This document shows, in pieces, positions 61,267 to 64,000 of a DNA stretch of 64,000 nt. The DNA is taken from contig JAGRLX010000127.1 in assembly GCA_020441605.1 (NCBI GenBank), positions 1 through 64,000 of the forward strand, in the 5' to 3' direction. Numbering within the stretch: the first letter of the stretch is position 1; every line of letters begins with the position of its first letter. Below the pieces are notes generated by a model, which saw nothing but the letters and a program-made list of their open reading frames with translations, was not told the DNA's origin and made no database searches. The stretch is from Alphaproteobacteria bacterium (GTDB taxonomy: Bacteria > Pseudomonadota > Alphaproteobacteria > Rhizobiales > Aestuariivirgaceae). Position numbers and translations under genes: made by a program.

Positions 61267-62013
61267 GTGCGGCTACTGAAATCACTGACTCGCGGACTTG
61301 ACGCTCTGGACCTGCTTGTTGCAGCAGATGAGCCGATGCGGTTGACGCAAGTCGCGGAACACCTCGGGGTCGACAAGTCCAACGCCTCACATATCCTGCG
61401 GACACTGGTTGCGGCCGGATATGGTCAGCAAGTCGATGGGCGCCGCTATGCTCCTGGCCCCAAGTCTTCCAGGCGCAGGCGGTCGGAACTCGAGGATGTC
61501 ATCGCGCGCCGCGAAAAGTTCCATGACCTGCTGATCAAGCTCGTCGACCTCACCAGCGAATGCGCCCATATGGCAGTGCCCGTCGGTGACAAGGTCTGGT
61601 ATATCGACAAGATTGCCTCCCCCCTGCCCTTGAAGGTGGACCATCCCATTGGTTCCCTTGCTCCCCTGCACTGTACCGCTCTTGGCAAGGCGTTCCTGGC
61701 ATTCGGCGACATCCAGCATGTGGGCACGCTCGAAAGATTCACGGTCAACACCATTTGCGAACAAAGCGCGCTTCGCGCTGAAATCAGCGCAACCCGCCTT
61801 CGCGGATACGCCATCGACAATGAAGAATTTTCGACAGGCGTGAGTTGCGTTGCGGCGCCCATCTATGATTCGGACGGCCGCATGGCAGCCGCCATCGGGC
61901 TTTCCGGACCTGCGGCACGCAACAATCCCAGCCGGCTCGCGGAACTCGGAAATCTGCTGCTGGCGAACACAATCGAGAACATCAATCCAAGACCGAAGGC
62001 AATGCAGTCATGA
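61267..62013 (+). CDS. IclR-family transcriptional regulator
   Basis: This 248-residue regulator begins at a GTG (MRLLKSLTRGLDALDLL) with AGGAGG nine bases upstream. The N-terminal winged HTH is at residues 5-65 (LTQVAEHLGVDKSNASHILRTLVAAGYG), and the IclR effector-binding domain covers about 80-245 (HPIGSLAPLHCTALGKAFLAF, GVSCVAAPIYD). It is divergent from the sugar importer and overlaps the Gfo/Idh gene by ATGA, so it probably controls both directions through the repeats in front of it. The inducer may be the sugar acid or inositol-like substrate. Confidence 0.93.
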   Translation: MRLLKSLTRGLDALDLLVAADEPMRLTQVAEHLGVDKSNASHILRTLVAAGYGQQVDGRRYAPGPKSSRRRRSELEDVIARREKFHDLLIKLVDLTSECAHMAVPVGDKVWYIDKIASPLPLKVDHPIGSLAPLHCTALGKAFLAFGDIQHVGTLERFTVNTICEQSALRAEISATRLRGYAIDNEEFSTGVSCVAAPIYDSDGRMAAAIGLSGPAARNNPSRLAELGNLLLANTIENINPRPKAMQS

Positions 62014-63083
62014 CCCGTGCCTACGATACGATTCGCGTTGGCTTTATTGGCACCGGCCGCATTTCCGATCTCCATGCCATCGAGTACATCAATGATCCGC
62101 GCGCCCAAATCGTCGCTCTCTGCGATCGCTCACCGCAACTTGCCAAGGCGCGCGCGACAGCCTGGGGGCTGCAGGACCCGTTCATTACCGACAATATGCA
62201 TGACCTGCTGAAGAGACCCGACATCGACCTCGTCGAAATCCTTCTGCCGCACCATTTGCACAGATCGGCCGCCCTGGCTGCAATCGCGGCGGGAAAAGCC
62301 GTGTCGTTGCAGAAGCCCATGTGCCTCACCGTGGCGGAGGCCGACGAGGTGATCGCCGCCGCCGAAGCCGCCGATGTGCCATTCAAGGTCTTCGAGAACT
62401 TCATTTTCTATCCGCCGGTCATGAAGGCGAAGGAGCTAATCGACCAAGGCGCGATTGGCGAACCGATCTCCATCCGCATCAAGAGCAATCCCGGCAAGAG
62501 CAAGACGACCTGGGAAATTCCGGCCCAAGCGGCAGCCTGGCGGCAAAAGGCCAATGAGGCCGGCGGCGGGCCACTGGTGTTCGATGACGGGCATCACAAG
62601 TTCGCATTGGCCTGGCACTTCATGGGGATGGCCGAAAGTGTGCATGCATGGATCTCGCACACGACGGCGGCCGATGGCTTCGTCTTTGACGCGCCCGCCA
62701 TGATTTCCTTTCGCTTTCCCGGAAAGCGTTACGGCAACCTTGAAATCGTCTACTCGCCAGAACTGCTCATCGAAACCAAGCACTATGCGCAGGATGACAG
62801 GGTCGAAATCACCGGTACCAGTGGCATTGTCTGGATCAATCAGGGTCACGGCAAGCTGGGCGAAACGGCGCCGGTGCAGCTTTACCGCGATGGCACGCTT
62901 ACCTCATACAACCTCATGGATACGGGCTGGGAGTGGAGCTTCGTTCACTCCACGCGCTATCACCTGAAGGCGCTGCGCGAAGGCCTGCCAATCAAGCTGA
63001 CCGGAGCTGAGGGCCGGGAGATCCTCCGCTTCGCCACCGCCGCGGAAGACTCCGCGCGCGCCGGCAAGGCAATCGACCTGTGA
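62010..63083 (+). CDS. Gfo/Idh/MocA-family NAD(P)-dependent dehydrogenase
   Basis: This 357-residue protein has the N-terminal Rossmann fold VGFIGTGRISDLHAIEY, the EKP-like motif as QKPMCLTVAEADEV, and the C-terminal alpha/beta domain with DDGHHKFALAWHFMG, where the His and Asp are catalytic. It oxidises a sugar, inositol or related alcohol with NAD(P). It overlaps the regulator gene (ATGA) and is followed 7 bp later by an IolD-like ThDP enzyme, so it may be an inositol dehydrogenase-like step. The substrate is not certain. Confidence 0.92.
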   Translation: MTRAYDTIRVGFIGTGRISDLHAIEYINDPRAQIVALCDRSPQLAKARATAWGLQDPFITDNMHDLLKRPDIDLVEILLPHHLHRSAALAAIAAGKAVSLQKPMCLTVAEADEVIAAAEAADVPFKVFENFIFYPPVMKAKELIDQGAIGEPISIRIKSNPGKSKTTWEIPAQAAAWRQKANEAGGGPLVFDDGHHKFALAWHFMGMAESVHAWISHTTAADGFVFDAPAMISFRFPGKRYGNLEIVYSPELLIETKHYAQDDRVEITGTSGIVWINQGHGKLGETAPVQLYRDGTLTSYNLMDTGWEWSFVHSTRYHLKALREGLPIKLTGAEGREILRFATAAEDSARAGKAIDL

Positions 63084-63090
63084 GCATCGC

Positions 63091-64000
63091 ATGATTCAAG
63101 ACAACACGAGGCGGGCGGCCAACGCAACGACCATCGAGGAACGCGCACGTCTGATTGCCGCTGCCGGGGGAATCGATGCGGCTCTGAAGGCCGGCCACTT
63201 CCAGCATCCGGTCACGATGACCCTCGCCGAAGCAGTCGTTGTCGGACTGCTCAAGCAAGGCGTCTGCACATTTCTTGCGATATTCGGCCATGGTTCCACG
63301 GCGCTCGCCGAAGCATTGCGCATCTATGAACGCAACGGGTTGGTGCGTTGCTTCCAGTTCCGCCACGAGACCGAAATGGCCCACGCTGCAACCGCGCTGC
63401 GATGGATTCATGGGGAAGCCTGCGCCGTCGTCACATCCATCGGCCCTGGCGCCCTGCAGGCCATGGCGGGCTCGCTGGTGGCCAGTTCAAATGGCCTCGG
63501 CGTCTATCACATCTATGGCGATGAGACGACGCATGGTGAGGGCTACAACATGCAGCAGATCCCGAAGCCTCAGCAGGGCCTTTTCGGCAAGCTGACGGCT
63601 CTCATGGGCCAGTCATACGTGCTGCATACGCCCGAGGCCCTGCGCGATGCCATGCGGCGCGGCCGCAACGCGGTGTTTCACCCGGTCAAGGCCTCGCCAT
63701 TCTTTCTCCTGCTGCCGATCAACACACAACCTCAGATGCTTGAGGTCCGCCTGTCGGCCCTGCCGGAACGCGTCGAGTTGCCAGCCATGCAGGCCCCGCC
63801 GCCTGAAGTGATTGCGGCGGCTGTCCGATTGATTGCGGAGACGAAGCGCGTAGTCATCAAGGCAGGTGGCGGCACGCGGGGTCATGCTGAGGCCTTGCGC
63901 GCCTTCGCCGAAACGGCGCAAGTACCCGTTGTGCTAAGTCCCGGATCGACGGGGGTGTTGCCGGATTCACATCCGCTCAACATGCATGTCGGCGGATCCA
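63091..64000 (+). CDS. IolD-like thiamine diphosphate enzyme (3' end beyond window)
   Basis: The visible 303 residues start MIQDNTRRAANATTIEER and continue to the window edge. The N-terminal Pyr domain contains GVCTFLAIFGHGSTALAEAL, RHETEMAHAATA (the catalytic Glu that activates ThDP) and VVTSIGPGALQAMAGSLVAS. This pattern is close to IolD, which opens the inositol-derived diketone ring (THcHDO), and less close to acetolactate synthase. The rest of the protein, with the ThDP-binding GDG motif, is outside the window. Next to the Gfo/Idh gene it suggests inositol or cyclitol catabolism. Confidence 0.85.
   Translation, partial: MIQDNTRRAANATTIEERARLIAAAGGIDAALKAGHFQHPVTMTLAEAVVVGLLKQGVCTFLAIFGHGSTALAEALRIYERNGLVRCFQFRHETEMAHAATALRWIHGEACAVVTSIGPGALQAMAGSLVASSNGLGVYHIYGDETTHGEGYNMQQIPKPQQGLFGKLTALMGQSYVLHTPEALRDAMRRGRNAVFHPVKASPFFLLLPINTQPQMLEVRLSALPERVELPAMQAPPPEVIAAAVRLIAETKRVVIKAGGGTRGHAEALRAFAETAQVPVVLSPGSTGVLPDSHPLNMHVGGS

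Noticed and set aside
42454..64000. A mobile genomic island with integrase or attachment sites
   Set aside because: I found no integrase, transposase, tRNA or flanking direct repeat, so a transfer claim rests only on composition and gene content.

Overview
This 64 kb stretch is GC-rich, densely packed chromosomal DNA from an alphaproteobacterium, most likely of the Hyphomicrobiales (Rhizobiales). The evidence is the gene set: cobT/cobS beside a TIGR02281-type aspartic protease and a DUF1289 gene, a DUF1194 protein, many ABC importers, and many MttB-like, M20 and FadR/IclR/LysR/MocR catabolic genes. I saw no rRNA, tRNA, CRISPR array, integrase or insertion sequence. The assignment to an order is inference.

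Layout. 0-11 kb holds scattered catabolic genes: an MFS exporter and M55 aminopeptidase, a cytochrome P450, a non-pyrrolysine MttB-family methyltransferase, a DMT permease and an amidase. It also holds a tight reverse-strand operon of an iron alcohol dehydrogenase, two tandem DMSP-lyase-like cupins and an alpha/beta hydrolase. 11-17 kb has a DUF1194 protein, an orphan polyamine-type ABC ATPase, creatinase with a divergent LysR regulator, moaA behind a ModE-box-like palindrome, and a DMT permease. 17-34 kb carries a TauE permease, an ICMT-like protein, a PCu(A)C copper chaperone, an AbgB-like M20 hydrolase, a MocR regulator divergent from a PNPOx-like gene, a TerB-like protein, an ion channel, two tandem M20 dipeptidases, a DASS transporter, a universal stress protein, a GST, Mrp and a uracil-DNA glycosylase. 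33-42 kb is the housekeeping and signalling core: a histidine kinase, a GGDEF-EAL protein, cobT/cobS, an aspartic protease, DUF1289, an outer-membrane barrel and DusA.

From about 42 kb to the end there are two catabolic islands. The first (42.4-56.6 kb) holds a GMC dehydrogenase with its small subunit, a uronate-dehydrogenase-like enzyme, the two subunits of an ATP-dependent hydantoinase/oxoprolinase, a PotABCD-like importer, an FAD amine oxidase, a FadR-family regulator and a threonine-aldolase-like enzyme. A palindrome of the form TATGNNRTCATA occurs in three of its promoter regions, twice in front of the regulator, so I read it as one FadR-controlled regulon for an unidentified nitrogen-containing carbon source. 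The second (56.9-64 kb) is a CUT1 sugar/polyol importer, divergent from an IclR regulator, a Gfo/Idh/MocA dehydrogenase and an IolD-like ThDP enzyme cut by the window end. The divergent promoter contains at least five copies of a TTGCCRTATATTAAAC-like motif.

The most promising leads for undescribed biology are the tandem DMSP-lyase-like cupin operon and the FadR-controlled hydantoinase/uronate-dehydrogenase/amine-oxidase regulon. All functions are inferred from reading motifs and from remembered family sequences; no searches were run.
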